Assembly (NCBI RefSeq): GCF_034669705.1
Contig: NZ_JAXMOR010000018.1
Location: 39,804-103,803 of the forward strand
Length of the DNA: 64,000 bases
Source of the DNA: Marinovum sp034669705
Lineage (GTDB): Bacteria; Pseudomonadota; Alphaproteobacteria; Rhodobacterales; Rhodobacteraceae
Reading direction: 5' to 3'
The notes under the pieces: generated by a model
Databases searched by the model: none
What the model was told of the DNA's origin: nothing
Seen by the model: only the letters and a program-made list of their open reading frames with translations
Shown here: positions 17,549 to 26,998 of the stretch, one piece after another
Numbering within the stretch: position 1 is the first letter of the stretch
How the letters are laid out: each line of letters starts with the position of its first letter
Made by a program: the position numbers and the translations under genes

Positions 17549-18406
17549 TCAGGAGGTCACCAGCACACCCATCCCGGCCAGGATCACCACCGCCCAGGTC
17601 AGCCGGTGGCGCAACTGCCCCTCGCCCAGCAGGAGCGAGCCCGTCAGCACCGTCAGCAGCACGCTGACCTCGCGGGTGGGCGCGACATAGGCTACCGGGG
17701 TGAAGGTCAGCGCGTAGAGCACGAGGATATAGGCCAGCGGATTGAACAGCGCGATGATCAGCAGCCCGGCGCGGTGATCGCGCCACTGCACCCTGATGGT
17801 GGCGCGCCGGGACAGCGCCACAGGGGTGAGCAGCGCCACGCGGGCCACGCTCGAGACGTAATCCAGCAGCAGGGGCGAGATCAGCAGCACCGAGACCGCA
17901 TAGGCATCCCAGACCGTGTAGCTGCCGATCAGCCCGCCGGCGGCAAGGCCGAAGAGCAGCGAGGTCGAGACCCGTTGCCCCTTCACCCGGCCGCCGGTGG
18001 TCAGCATCAGCACGCCAAAGACGATGCAGAGCGCGCCGAGCGCCATCTGCAGGGTGAGGATCTCGCCGAGGAAAAGCACCGCGAAGCTGGTCGAAAGCAG
18101 CGGCCCGGTCGAGCGCGCGGTGGGATAGACCAGCGACAGGTCGCCCTTGCGGTAGCCCAGCTGCAGCAACAGGAAATAGGCCATGTGCAGCCCGGTGCTG
18201 CCGGCCAGGAAGAGGATCTGCTCGGGTCCGAAGACCGGCGCCTGGGTTGCCAGCACCCAGAGCGCCAGCGGCGCATAGATCACCACCGTCAGCGCCGAGA
18301 ACAGCCAGACCAGCTCCGGCCCGCCGCCGATCCGCTTGAGCTGGAAGTTCCAGGTGGCGTGGCAGACCGCCGCCGCCAGAACAAGCGCCAGACCGAGAAG
18401 AGACAT
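17549..18406 (-). CDS. DMT superfamily (EamA-type) transporter
   Basis: This is a 285-residue inner-membrane protein with about ten predicted transmembrane helices in two repeats, as in drug/metabolite exporters. The conserved PTARSTGPLLS segment ends the third helix region of the first repeat, and APTREVSVLLTVLTGSLLLGE is the matching segment of the second. The substrate cannot be inferred. It lies 28 bases after sfsA on the same strand, so the two may be co-transcribed. Confidence 0.85.
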   Translation of the reverse strand: MSLLGLALVLAAAVCHATWNFQLKRIGGGPELVWLFSALTVVIYAPLALWVLATQAPVFGPEQILFLAGSTGLHMAYFLLLQLGYRKGDLSLVYPTARSTGPLLSTSFAVLFLGEILTLQMALGALCIVFGVLMLTTGGRVKGQRVSTSLLFGLAAGGLIGSYTVWDAYAVSVLLISPLLLDYVSSVARVALLTPVALSRRATIRVQWRDHRAGLLIIALFNPLAYILVLYALTFTPVAYVAPTREVSVLLTVLTGSLLLGEGQLRHRLTWAVVILAGMGVLVTS

Positions 18407-18434
18407 GCAGGACCTCGCGGTTGAACAGGCGGCC

Positions 18435-19142
18435 TCAGGCCGGGGTGAAGGGCATCGGCCCGGCCGGTCGGATGGCCTCTGGCGACAGTGCGCAGCCCAG
18501 CACCATCACCTCGACGCCGGCGGCGCAAGCCGTGGCGAACCCCGCCGCATAGGCCGGGTCGATATCCGCCGCCAGCCGCATCGCCGTGCAATCGTTGCGC
18601 TGCACAAGGTAGAGCATCACCGCGCGGTGACCGGCCTGCGCCATCGCTGCCAGCTCGCCCAGGTGCTTGGTGCCGCGCGCGGTCACGCTGTCGGGGAACT
18701 CGGCGAGGCCTGCCTCGCGGCTCAGCGTCACCGATTTCACCTCGACATAGCAGTCGCGCCGGCCCGCCGCGCTCAGCAGGAAGTCGATCCGGCTGTTCGC
18801 GCCGTATTTCACCTCCGGCCGCACCGTCTCGTAGCCCTCGAGCCCCGGCACCGCGTCGGCCTCGAGCGCGGCGCGCAGCGCGCGGTTCGGCACCGAGGTG
18901 TCGACCCCCACCAGCACGCCCTCGGCCGGGGCGACCAAGCGCATGCCGTAGTCCAGCTTCTTTTTCGGATCGTCATTGGGTTCGAGCCAGACCCGAAAGC
19001 CCGGCTCGGCCAGCCCGAGCATCGAGCCGGGATTGGCGCAATGGGCCACCACCTCGCGGCCATCCTCGAGCCGGCAATCGGCGAGAAAGCGTTTGTAGCG
19101 GCGCAGCAGCGTCGCCGGCACGAGAGGGGTTTGAAAGCGCAT
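18435..19142 (-). CDS. sfsA: DNA/RNA nuclease SfsA
   Basis: This is a 235-residue protein of the sugar-fermentation-stimulation family, now regarded as a PD-(D/E)XK nuclease. Visible are CHCANPGSM-like AHCANPGSM (residues 31-39), the nuclease block SRIDFLL...CYVEVKSVTL near residue 120, and FPDSVTARGTKHL. It diverges from the CinA-like gene across 45 bases. Confidence 0.93.
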   Translation of the reverse strand: MRFQTPLVPATLLRRYKRFLADCRLEDGREVVAHCANPGSMLGLAEPGFRVWLEPNDDPKKKLDYGMRLVAPAEGVLVGVDTSVPNRALRAALEADAVPGLEGYETVRPEVKYGANSRIDFLLSAAGRRDCYVEVKSVTLSREAGLAEFPDSVTARGTKHLGELAAMAQAGHRAVMLYLVQRNDCTAMRLAADIDPAYAAGFATACAAGVEVMVLGCALSPEAIRPAGPMPFTPA

Positions 19143-19187
19143 GCGCCCGGCCTATACCTCAAAAAACCCGTGATCAAGGAGGCCCCG

Positions 19188-19910
19188 ATGGCCAACCCCA
19201 CCGCCGCCATGCTGGTGATCGGCGACGAGATCCTCTCTGGCCGCACCCGCGACGCCAACATGCATTATCTCGCCGGCGAGCTGACCAAGCACGGCATCGA
19301 CCTGCGCGAGGTGCGCGTGGTCTCCGACGATGCGCCGGCGATCGTCGCCGCGGTCAAGGCGCTGTCCGAGGGGTTCACCCATGTCTTCACATCGGGTGGC
19401 ATCGGCCCGACCCATGACGACATCACCGCCGACTGCATCGCCCGCGCCTTCGACGTGCCGATCGACGTGCGCGAGGACGCCCGCGCGCTGCTGGCCGAGC
19501 ATTACGCCAACACCGGCCGCGAACTCAACGACGCCCGCCTGCGGATGGCGCGGATCCCTGATGGCGCGACGCTGATCGACAACCCGGTGTCGATCGCGCC
19601 GGGCTTCATCCTGGAAAACGTCCACGTGATGGCGGGGGTGCCCAGCGTGTTTCAGGCGATGGTCGCGACGGTTTTGCCGACGCTCTCGGGCGGCGCGCCG
19701 CTGCTCAGCCAGACCCTGCGGGTTCAGCGCGGCGAAGGCGATATCGCCGGGCCGCTGGGCACGCTGGCGCAGGAGTTCGACGATCTCTCCTTCGGCTCCT
19801 ACCCCTATCAGCAGGACGGCGCCTACGGCGCAAATATCGTGATCCGCGGCCAGGACGGCGGCCGTGTCGACGCGGCGATGACGCGGCTCAAGGCATTGTT
19901 TTCCGAATGA
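19188..19910 (+). CDS. CinA-like molybdopterin-binding domain protein
   Basis: This is a 240-residue protein with a MoaB/Mog fold (about 5-170). IGDEILSGRTRDAN, TSGGIGPTHDDIT and MAGVPSVFQAM are characteristic of the N-terminal domain of CinA. The C-terminal nicotinamide-nucleotide deamidase domain of full CinA is absent, so this is the short stand-alone form. AAGGAGG precedes the ATG. Its stop overlaps the next gene (ATGA). Confidence 0.88.
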   Translation: MANPTAAMLVIGDEILSGRTRDANMHYLAGELTKHGIDLREVRVVSDDAPAIVAAVKALSEGFTHVFTSGGIGPTHDDITADCIARAFDVPIDVREDARALLAEHYANTGRELNDARLRMARIPDGATLIDNPVSIAPGFILENVHVMAGVPSVFQAMVATVLPTLSGGAPLLSQTLRVQRGEGDIAGPLGTLAQEFDDLSFGSYPYQQDGAYGANIVIRGQDGGRVDAAMTRLKALFSE

Positions 19911-20635
19911 GGCCGGGGGCCGAGCAGGTGATGGCGGTCTGCGAGGCGACCTGGCCGCCGGTGCGCCGCCTGGACTGCGGGCCGTTCGAGCTGCGCGACG
20001 GGGCGGGCGGCGGCAAGCGGGTCTCGGCCGCCACCCTGCGCGCCGGGGCCGACTGGTCCGAGGAGGACCGGCTCCGGGCCGAGGAGGGGATGCGCGGGCT
20101 GGGACAGACGCCGCTGTTTCAGGTCCGCGCCGGCGAGGACCGGCTCGACGCCGGGCTCGCGGCGGCGGGCTATCGCGTGGTCGATCCGGTGAACCTCTAC
20201 GTCACGCCGGTGCAGGCGCTGACCGACCGGCCGATCCCCCGCGTCACCACCTTCTGCATCTGGGAGCCGCTGGCGGTTATGCGCGATCTCTGGGCCGAGG
20301 GGGGCATCGGCCCCGAGCGGCTGTCGGTGATGCAGCGGGCCGACTGCGCCAAGACCGGCCTCCTCGGCCGGATCGAGGACAGCCCCGGGGCCGCCGCCTA
20401 TGTCGGCCTCGTCGATGGCATCGCCATGCTGCATGCGCTCGAGGTCACGCCGGACAAGCGCCGCAAGGGGCTGGCGCAATGGATGATGCGGCAGGCGGCG
20501 GTCTGGGCGGCCGGTCAGGGCGGCAGCCACCTTGCGGTGCTCTGCACCGAGGCCAACGTGGGCGCCAACGCGCTCTACCGCGCCATGGGGTTCGAGGTGG
20601 TGGGCCATTACCACTACCGGCTCTGGCAGGGCTGA
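19907..20635 (+). CDS. GNAT family N-acetyltransferase
   Basis: This is a 242-residue protein whose last 90 residues form a GNAT domain. The acetyl-CoA loop is seen as VTPDKRRKGLAQWMM, followed by VLCTEANVGANALYRAMGF. The N-terminal 130 residues are a divergent GNAT-like half. The acceptor is unknown. It overlaps the CinA-like gene by four bases. Confidence 0.8.
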   Translation: MRPGAEQVMAVCEATWPPVRRLDCGPFELRDGAGGGKRVSAATLRAGADWSEEDRLRAEEGMRGLGQTPLFQVRAGEDRLDAGLAAAGYRVVDPVNLYVTPVQALTDRPIPRVTTFCIWEPLAVMRDLWAEGGIGPERLSVMQRADCAKTGLLGRIEDSPGAAAYVGLVDGIAMLHALEVTPDKRRKGLAQWMMRQAAVWAAGQGGSHLAVLCTEANVGANALYRAMGFEVVGHYHYRLWQG

Positions 20636-20650
20636 GCGGGGCCGGACGCA

Positions 20651-20681
20651 AAACCGCCCCCCGAGGGTCTCGAAGGGCGGC
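20651..20681 (-). terminator. terminator of the PRC-barrel gene (possibly bidirectional)
   Basis: CCGCCC (20655-20660) pairs with GGGCGG (20676-20681), with an inner CGAG/CTCG helix. On the minus strand it is followed by TTTT. It lies between two convergent genes. Confidence 0.55.
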
Positions 20682-20704
20682 GGGTCATTCGCGTCGGTCT
20701 GGCG

Positions 20705-21058
20705 TCAGATCCAGTACATCGGGGCGCCGTAGTGTTCGTGCACCCGCTGTTCCCAGGCGCGGTCGCGGTGCCAGTCGTCGTGGCGTTCCGGTGCACCCTG
20801 CACCTCCGCCTCGGTCAGATCGGTGCTGAAGCCGTCGCGGCTGACGTCATACGACAGCTTGCCCCAGGGCACCGGGTGGTGCTCTTCGCCGAGGCCGAAA
20901 AATCCGCCAAATCCCATGACCGCATAGGCCACCTTGCCGGATTGCTTGTCGATCATCAGGTGGTCGATCGTGCCGATATGCGTTCCTTCGCGGCTGTAGA
21001 CCGCAGTGCCGTTCACATCGGTCGACGACACCAGACTGCCATTGCCTTCGGTACTCAT
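20705..21058 (-). CDS. PRC-barrel domain protein
   Basis: This is a 117-residue soluble protein with one PRC-barrel domain (about 15-85: VYSREGTHIGTIDHLMID ... GKVAYAVMGFGGFFGLGE ... HPVPWGKL). Stand-alone PRC-barrels of this type are common in alphaproteobacteria, often stress induced, and their biochemical role is unclear. GGAGGAC precedes the ATG at 21058. An upstream extension to 21253 overlaps the divergent gene and is not supported. Confidence 0.85.
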   Translation of the reverse strand: MSTEGNGSLVSSTDVNGTAVYSREGTHIGTIDHLMIDKQSGKVAYAVMGFGGFFGLGEEHHPVPWGKLSYDVSRDGFSTDLTEAEVQGAPERHDDWHRDRAWEQRVHEHYGAPMYWI

Positions 21059-21240
21059 TCCTAGGTCCTCCAATCGGTGGACTGATGAAACCCGCAGGCG
21101 CTGCCAATGTTCCGCCAGCGCCGCCCCGCCACGGCGGCTTTCCGCCCAGTCCCGCCGGCCGCAGCGGCAGGGGCGCGGGGCGGTTGAAAGCTCCGGCGTT
21201 TTGCGATTTCCTCTCACGACACCCAACCGGAGCCCAGCCC

Positions 21241-21825
21241 ATGCCCGCCCCAACCCCGCCCTCTGACAGCCCCACCGCGCTCGTCCTGCCGATGGTCGAT
21301 CCGCTGCCCGAGGCCACCGCCAGGTATTTCCAGGTCTGCGAGGAGAAGCTGGGCATGGTGCCCAACGTGCTGCGCGCCTATGCCTTCGACATCGACAAGC
21401 TCAACGCCTTCACCGCGATGTACAACGACCTGATGCTCGCCGGCAGCGGGCTGAGCAAGCTCGAGCGCGAGATGATCGCCGTGGCGGTGTCGTCGATCAA
21501 CAAGTGCTTCTACTGCCTCACCGCCCATGGCGCCGCCGTGCGGCAGCTCTCGGGCGATCCCGAACTGGGCGAGCTGATGGTGATGAACTGGCGCGCTGCA
21601 GGGCTCGATGCGCGCCAGACCGCGATGCTGAGTTTCGCCGAGAAGGTCACCAAGGCCAGCGCCGAGGTGACCGAGGCCGACCGGCAGAGCCTGCGCGACG
21701 CGGGGTTTTCCGACCGCGACATCTTTGACATCGCCTCGGTCGCGGGGTTCTTCAACATGTCCAACCGGGTGGCCAGCGCCATCGACATGCGCCCCAACGC
21801 CGACTACCACGCGATGGCGCGCTGA
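21241..21825 (+). CDS. peroxidase-related carboxymuconolactone decarboxylase (AhpD-like) protein
   Basis: This is a 194-residue helical protein of the AhpD/CMD superfamily. The redox centre C89-FY-C92 with H96 (KCFYCLTAHG) matches the CxxC-xxx-H of alkylhydroperoxidase-D-like enzymes. The likely role is thiol peroxidase activity. The gene is followed after two bases by an OmpA-type gene read from a TTG start. Confidence 0.9.
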   Translation: MPAPTPPSDSPTALVLPMVDPLPEATARYFQVCEEKLGMVPNVLRAYAFDIDKLNAFTAMYNDLMLAGSGLSKLEREMIAVAVSSINKCFYCLTAHGAAVRQLSGDPELGELMVMNWRAAGLDARQTAMLSFAEKVTKASAEVTEADRQSLRDAGFSDRDIFDIASVAGFFNMSNRVASAIDMRPNADYHAMAR

Positions 21826-21827
21826 GC

Positions 21828-22742
21828 TTGCGGGCGCTGGCGTTTCTTGCCTGCGGGCTGGCGGCCCCGTTGGCGGCGCAGGATCTGGCGCTGCCGGCGG
21901 GCGCGGCGCTGACCTATGAGCAGAAGAGCGACCCCGGCTCCTATGCGCTGCCCACCGGGCCCTTCGTCGATGGCGAGGTGCCGGTCAGCGTGGTCGAGGG
22001 CGCGGTGCTGCGGCAATCCTACCGGGTGCCGGGCGACATCCGCACCACCCTGCAACTGCTGGCGCCGCTCAGGACGCAGATCGCCGCCTCCGGCTACGAG
22101 ATCCTCTTTGACTGCCGCACCCGGCAATGCGGCGGCTTCGATTTCCGCTTCGGCACCGAGGTGCTGCCCGGCCCCGGCATGTATGTCGACCTCACCGATT
22201 TCCGCTTTCTCGCCGCGCGCGACAACGCCGGCAGCGCGGTCTCGCTGCTGGTCTCGCGCAGCGGCGCCGCCGGCTTTGTCCAGATCATCCGGGTCGGGGA
22301 TGCCGCCGAGGGCGGGCTCAGCGCCGCGCCCGGCCCGGAGCGGCCGGTGCTTCCGCAGGACAGCGGCGCAATCGCCCAACAGCTCGAGACCCGCGGCCGG
22401 GTGGTGCTCTCGGACCTGTCGTTCCAGACCGGTTCGGCCACCCTGGGCGCTGGCGCCTTCGACAGCCTCGCCGCGCTGGCGCGCTATCTGTCCGACTTTC
22501 CGAACAGGCGGATCGCGCTGGTCGGCCATACCGATTCCGTGGGCGCGCTCGACAACAACATCGCCCTGTCGCGGCAGCGGGCGATCTCGGTGCGCGACCG
22601 GCTGGTGCGCGACCACGGCGTGCCGTCAGCCCAGCTCGAAGCCGGCGGCATGGGCTATCTGGCGCCGCTGACCAGCAACCTGAGCGCCGCGGGCCGCGAG
22701 GCCAACCGCCGGGTCGAGGCGGTGCTGGTCTCGACCGAATGA
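21828..22742 (+). CDS. OmpA-family outer-membrane-associated protein
   Basis: This is a 304-residue protein. A signal peptide (about 1-18, ending LAAQ) immediately follows the TTG start at 21828. A DUF4892-like or unassigned periplasmic region follows (about 19-170, with two cysteines in DCRTRQCGGFDFRFG). The OmpA C-terminal peptidoglycan-binding domain is at about 195-303 (LVGHTDSVGALDNNIALSRQ). The TTG start is accepted because it gives a clean signal peptide and sits two bases after the previous stop. No good ribosome-binding site is visible, so translational coupling is likely. Confidence 0.85.
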   Translation: MRALAFLACGLAAPLAAQDLALPAGAALTYEQKSDPGSYALPTGPFVDGEVPVSVVEGAVLRQSYRVPGDIRTTLQLLAPLRTQIAASGYEILFDCRTRQCGGFDFRFGTEVLPGPGMYVDLTDFRFLAARDNAGSAVSLLVSRSGAAGFVQIIRVGDAAEGGLSAAPGPERPVLPQDSGAIAQQLETRGRVVLSDLSFQTGSATLGAGAFDSLAALARYLSDFPNRRIALVGHTDSVGALDNNIALSRQRAISVRDRLVRDHGVPSAQLEAGGMGYLAPLTSNLSAAGREANRRVEAVLVSTE

Positions 22743-22931
22743 TCCGCGAGGGCCGCGTGGCCCAAGGCCGTCCTCAGGCCATTCAAAGCGCTTTCACGGT
22801 GCAATTGCTGGCTGTATTCCCCTGAAACGCCCGGCAAGTGTGCGCCATATCAACATCACTCGCAATTCTCCCGCGTTAGGGTCTGACAACCTGGAGGGGC
22901 CCAACCCCCTGACACACGAGGGACGTATCAG

Positions 22932-24362
22932 TTGGACATGACGATGACACAGCTTGCCACGGGGCTGACCGTAGAAGAGCGCGCCGCCCTCGCCACCGCC
23001 TATTCGGCGGCGCTGTCCTACCGCACGGCGATCTCGCATCAGCCGGCACGGCCGGCGGTGGGGCTTGACGAGGCGATGGAGCGTTTTCGCGGCCCGCTGA
23101 GCGAGGCGGGCGAGAGCGCGCCGAAGGTGATCGAGCAGATCACCGCCAAGTCAGAAGGGGCACTGCACGCGATGACCGGGCCGGGGTTCTTCGGCTATGT
23201 CCTTGGCGGCTCGCACCCGGTGGGCGTGGCGGCGGATGCGCTGGTCTCGGCCTGGGGGCAGAACGCCGGGTCGGCCAGCGAGACCCCGGCAATCACCGGC
23301 ATGGAACGCACGCTCTGCGACTGGCTGGTCGACCTCTTCGGACTGCCGGACGGCACCGGCGCGGGGCTGGTCACCGGCGCCAGCGCGGCGAATTTCTGCG
23401 GCGTCCTGGCGGCGCGACATGCGCTGCTGGCGGCGCAGGGCTGGGACGTGGAGCAGGACGGGCTGATCGGCGCGCCGCCGATCCCGGTGCTGATCGGCGC
23501 CGAGGCGCATTCGGCGGTGACCGCGGCGCTGCGCTATTCCGGTCTTGGTGCCGGCCGCGCCTGCCGGGTGGCCACCGATGAGCAAGGCCGCATCGATCCT
23601 GCGGATTTCGCCCGGAAGCTGGCGCTTTGCGAGGCGCCGCCGCTGGTCATCCTGCAGGCCGGCCAGATCAACACCGGCGGGTTCGATCCCTTCGAGGCGC
23701 TGATCGAGAGCGTGCATGCACGCGGCGGTTGGGTCCATGTCGACGGCGCCTTCGGCCTTTGGGCCACGGTGGTGCCCGAGCTGGCGCATCTGTGCACGGG
23801 CGTGGCGCGGGCCGACAGCTGGGCGGTGGATCTGCACAAGGGGCTGAGCGCGCCGTTCGATGCCGGTGTGGTGCTGGTCCGCGACCGGGCGGCGCTGGTG
23901 GCGGCGATGTCGGCGCGGGGCGCCTATCTGCCCTCGCAGAACGCCGAATGGGAGCCTTCCGACAGCACGCCGGAACTGTCACGCCGGGCGCGTGGCGTGC
24001 CGAGCTACGCCATCCTGCGTCACCTCGGCCGCGCCGGCGTTGCCGAGCTGATCCTGCGCCACCACCGCCTCGCGGTGCGGATCGCGCGGGCAGTGGCGGC
24101 CGAGCCGGGTCTGACCGTGGCCAACGACGTGGTGTTCAATCAGGTGGCGGTCTGCTGCGGCGAGGGCCCGGCGGGCGACCGGCTGACCAAGACGGTGCTG
24201 CGCGACGTACAGGCGCGCGGCAAGGTCTATCCTTCGCATGGCGAGTGGCGCGGGCGGCAGATCATCCGCATCTCGGTCTCGGGCTATGCCACCGGCGAGG
24301 CACATGCCGACCTGGCAGCGCAGGAGATCATCGCGGCCTGGCGGGCGCGGCGCGATGCGTAG
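22932..24362 (+). CDS. PLP-dependent group II decarboxylase family protein
   Basis: This is a 476-residue fold-type I PLP enzyme. H193 stacks on PLP (GAEAHSAV), D271 lies in VHVDGAFG, and the PLP lysine is K303 in DLHKGLSAPFD. This family includes aromatic amino acid, glutamate and 2,4-diaminobutyrate decarboxylases; the substrate here is not clear. GAGGGA (22918-22923) is well spaced for the TTG at 22932, while an ATG at 22938 is the alternative start. It stands alone in its transcription unit. Confidence 0.88.
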   Translation: MDMTMTQLATGLTVEERAALATAYSAALSYRTAISHQPARPAVGLDEAMERFRGPLSEAGESAPKVIEQITAKSEGALHAMTGPGFFGYVLGGSHPVGVAADALVSAWGQNAGSASETPAITGMERTLCDWLVDLFGLPDGTGAGLVTGASAANFCGVLAARHALLAAQGWDVEQDGLIGAPPIPVLIGAEAHSAVTAALRYSGLGAGRACRVATDEQGRIDPADFARKLALCEAPPLVILQAGQINTGGFDPFEALIESVHARGGWVHVDGAFGLWATVVPELAHLCTGVARADSWAVDLHKGLSAPFDAGVVLVRDRAALVAAMSARGAYLPSQNAEWEPSDSTPELSRRARGVPSYAILRHLGRAGVAELILRHHRLAVRIARAVAAEPGLTVANDVVFNQVAVCCGEGPAGDRLTKTVLRDVQARGKVYPSHGEWRGRQIIRISVSGYATGEAHADLAAQEIIAAWRARRDA

Positions 24363-24380
24363 GATGCGGGGTGGTTTTCA

Positions 24381-24415
24381 GGACGCTTGCCTCCGGACCC
24401 CCGGGATTTTCACAG
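24381..24415. repeat. dispersed element family C
   Basis: GACGCTTGCCTCCGGACCCC followed by CGGGATTTTCAC, a divergent copy of the element at 61769. It lies between convergent genes. Confidence 0.45.
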
Positions 24416-24439
24416 CACCAGAGACGTAGGGGCCTGGCC

Positions 24440-24862
24440 TTACTTGGGCCGCGAGGCGACCCAGCAATAGCCGTCGGGGTCGAGGATGAAGGTCTCTCTC
24501 AGCCCGTGCGGCTTGTCCTGCGGCGGTGCCAGCAGTGTGCCACCGGCGGCCTCGGTGCGGGCCGCGGCGGTTTCGGGGTCGCTGTCATACAGCCTGATCT
24601 CGAGGCCCAGGCCCCGCGGCGGCGTCTCTGGCAGCAGGGCATGCAGCGGGTGGCTGGCATAGGTGGCATCGGCATGCAGCTGAAACAGCTGGTCGCCGTA
24701 TTGCACGATGGCGAAATCGTCGGACAGCCGGTGCACCTGCATGCCGAAGACCTGCGACAGGAAACCGGCGCTGCGCCGCACGTCGGTGACAAGGATATTG
24801 AGCCCCAGACCACGCAGCCCGGCGCCGAAGGCGTCGGGTGAAATGCTGTCGTAGTCGGCCAT
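24440..24862 (-). CDS. VOC family (glyoxalase/bleomycin-resistance fold) protein
   Basis: This is a 140-residue protein with two beta-alpha-beta-beta-beta repeats. It starts GLGLNILVTDVRRSAGFLSQ and ends FILDPDGYCWVASRP. The family includes dioxygenases, lyases and resistance proteins. Metal ligands are not obvious enough to assign a reaction. It is convergent with the PLP decarboxylase and divergent from the AMP nucleosidase gene. Confidence 0.82.
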   Translation of the reverse strand: MADYDSISPDAFGAGLRGLGLNILVTDVRRSAGFLSQVFGMQVHRLSDDFAIVQYGDQLFQLHADATYASHPLHALLPETPPRGLGLEIRLYDSDPETAAARTEAAGGTLLAPPQDKPHGLRETFILDPDGYCWVASRPK

Positions 24863-24953
24863 CAGCGCCCCCTTTGCTGCGCGCCCATGGTTGAAGTCCC
24901 CCCCGGGCTAAGTCAATGTCACCGGCAACGCACGCGCAAGAACGGGGATCGGC

Positions 24954-26438
24954 ATGGCAGGCAGCGACATCAACAGGGCGATCCAGACGCCCGAGCTTCC
25001 GCAAGAGGCCTTTTTCACCGATGCCGAGCAGGCGGTCGAGCATCTGTGCATGCTCTACGAAAAGGCCACCGCCTTTCTCGCCGATGCCTTTCGCAAGGCG
25101 ATGGTCGAGGGCCAGCCGGCGATCCGCTACCGCGCCTTCTATCCCGAGATCCGCATCACCACGGCGAGCTTTGCCCATGTCGACAGCCGGCTGAGTTTCG
25201 GCCATGTGGCCAGCCCCGGCACCCACGCCACCACCGTCACCCAGCCAAGGCTGTTCCGGCGCTACCTGACACAGCAGATCCGCCTGCTGATGGACAACCA
25301 CGGGGTGCCGGTCTCGGTCGCGGTGTCGGATACGCCGATCCCGGTGCATTTCGCCGTCGCCGCCCAGACCGACGTGACCGTGCCGCAGGAAGGCGCCGCC
25401 GAGTTCATCCTGCGCGATGTGTTTGACGTGCCGGACCTCAGCACCACCAACGATGATATCGTCAACGGCACCCATGACCGCGGCGCCGGCCGGCCCGAGC
25501 CGCTGGCGCCGTTTACCGCGCAGCGGGTGGATTACTCGCTGGCGCGGCTGGCACATTACACCGCCACCGATCCGAAGCATTTCCAGAACTTCGTGCTGTT
25601 CACCAACTACCAGTTCTATGTCAGCGAGTTCGAGGCCTTTGCCCGCGCCATGCTGGCCGATCCCGAGAGCGGCTACACCAGCTTTGTCTCGACCGGCAAT
25701 ATCGAGATCACCGAAGCCGACCAGGAGATCCCGCCGACCCTGAAACAGCCGCAGATGCCGACCTATCACCTCAAGCGCGCCGGCGAGGGCGGCATCACCC
25801 TGGTCAACATCGGCGTCGGCCCGTCGAACGCCAAGACCGCCACCGACCACATCGCCGTGCTCAGGCCGCATGCCTGGCTGATGGTGGGCCATTGCGCCGG
25901 CCTCAGGAACACCCAGGCGCTGGGCGATTTCGTGCTGGCGCATGCCTACCTGCGCGAGGACCGGGTGCTCGACGACGACCTGCCGGTCTGGGTGCCGATC
26001 CCGGCACTGGCCGAGATCCAGATCGCGCTCGAGGAGGCGGTGGCCGAGGAAACCCAGCTCAAGGGCTATGACCTCAAGCGGATCATGCGGACCGGCACCG
26101 TCGCCAGCGTCGACAACCGCAACTGGGAGCTGCGCGATCAGGAAGGCCCGGTGCAGCGGCTCAGCCAGTCGCGTGCCGTGGCGCTCGACATGGAGAGCGC
26201 CACGATCGCCGCCAACGGCTTTCGCTTCCGGGTGCCCTATGGCACGCTGCTCTGCGTCTCTGACAAGCCGCTGCATGGCGAATTGAAGCTGCCCGGCATG
26301 GCCTCGGCCTTCTATCAGACCCAGGTGGCGCGGCACCTGCGCATCGGAATCCGGGCGATGGAACGGCTGCGCGAGATGCCTCTGGAACGCATCCACAGCC
26401 GGAAATTGCGCGCTTTCGACGAAACCGCCTTCCTTTGA
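24954..26438 (+). CDS. amn: AMP nucleosidase
   Basis: At 494 residues this matches the family size. It hydrolyses AMP to adenine and ribose 5-phosphate. The N-terminal AMP nucleosidase domain (about 1-170) precedes a nucleoside-phosphorylase-fold catalytic domain. GVGPSNAKTATDHIAVLRPH, HCAGLRNTQALGDFVLA and AVALDMESATIAANGFRF (the ligand Glu) are visible. It is transcribed alone. Confidence 0.94.
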   Translation: MAGSDINRAIQTPELPQEAFFTDAEQAVEHLCMLYEKATAFLADAFRKAMVEGQPAIRYRAFYPEIRITTASFAHVDSRLSFGHVASPGTHATTVTQPRLFRRYLTQQIRLLMDNHGVPVSVAVSDTPIPVHFAVAAQTDVTVPQEGAAEFILRDVFDVPDLSTTNDDIVNGTHDRGAGRPEPLAPFTAQRVDYSLARLAHYTATDPKHFQNFVLFTNYQFYVSEFEAFARAMLADPESGYTSFVSTGNIEITEADQEIPPTLKQPQMPTYHLKRAGEGGITLVNIGVGPSNAKTATDHIAVLRPHAWLMVGHCAGLRNTQALGDFVLAHAYLREDRVLDDDLPVWVPIPALAEIQIALEEAVAEETQLKGYDLKRIMRTGTVASVDNRNWELRDQEGPVQRLSQSRAVALDMESATIAANGFRFRVPYGTLLCVSDKPLHGELKLPGMASAFYQTQVARHLRIGIRAMERLREMPLERIHSRKLRAFDETAFL

Positions 26439-26568
26439 CGCCGGGTCAAGCGCGAAAACCCCTATTTTTATGACGCGACGCGCCACTAATCGTTGTGTCC
26501 CCCCGCAACATGACGTTTAATGGCGGCGATGAGGCCCAAGTGCTGGGCAGACCGAAGGAGACCAGAAA

Positions 26569-26859
26569 ATGGCAAAACCCCTGACCAAGACTCAGCTCGT
26601 TGCGGCTCTGGCAGAAGAACTCGACACCGACAAGAAGAACGCCACTGCGGCGCTTGACGCGGTGTGCAACATCATCACCCGCGAAGTTGCCGGCGGCGGC
26701 GCGGTGACCCTGCCGGGTGTCGGCAAGTTCTATCTCAAGGAGCGCCCGGCGCGGATGGTGCGCAACCCCGCCACCGGCGAGCAGTTCCAGAAAGAGGCGG
26801 ACAAGGTCGTCAAGGTGACCATCGCCAAGGCCCTGAAAGACAGCGCCAACGACGAGTGA
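26569..26859 (+). CDS. hup: HU-family nucleoid DNA-binding protein
   Basis: This is a 96-residue histone-like protein. The DNA-binding arm region GVGKFYLKERPARMVRNPATGE is complete. AAGGAGACC precedes the ATG. The upstream 130 bases are comparatively AT-rich for the window, as expected for a strong promoter. A strong terminator follows. Confidence 0.95.
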   Translation: MAKPLTKTQLVAALAEELDTDKKNATAALDAVCNIITREVAGGGAVTLPGVGKFYLKERPARMVRNPATGEQFQKEADKVVKVTIAKALKDSANDE

Positions 26860-26900
26860 CCCGCAAGCTGGCGCCCCGGCGCCGCTGCAGGAGTTCCCGA

Positions 26901-26931
26901 ATGGCCGGCGCCCCTCGCGCCGGCCATTTTT
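26901..26931 (+). terminator. terminator after hup
   Basis: Perfect 10-bp stem ATGGCCGGCG / CGCCGGCCAT (26901-26910 and 26918-26927), 7-base loop, then a T run (TTTT at 26928-26931 plus the T ending the stem). Confidence 0.9.
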
Positions 26932-26998
26932 GCTTGACCTTCCGCCACGGCCCTGAGGTCATCCCCGAGCGAGGCCCGCAGCAGGAGGACAGACCACG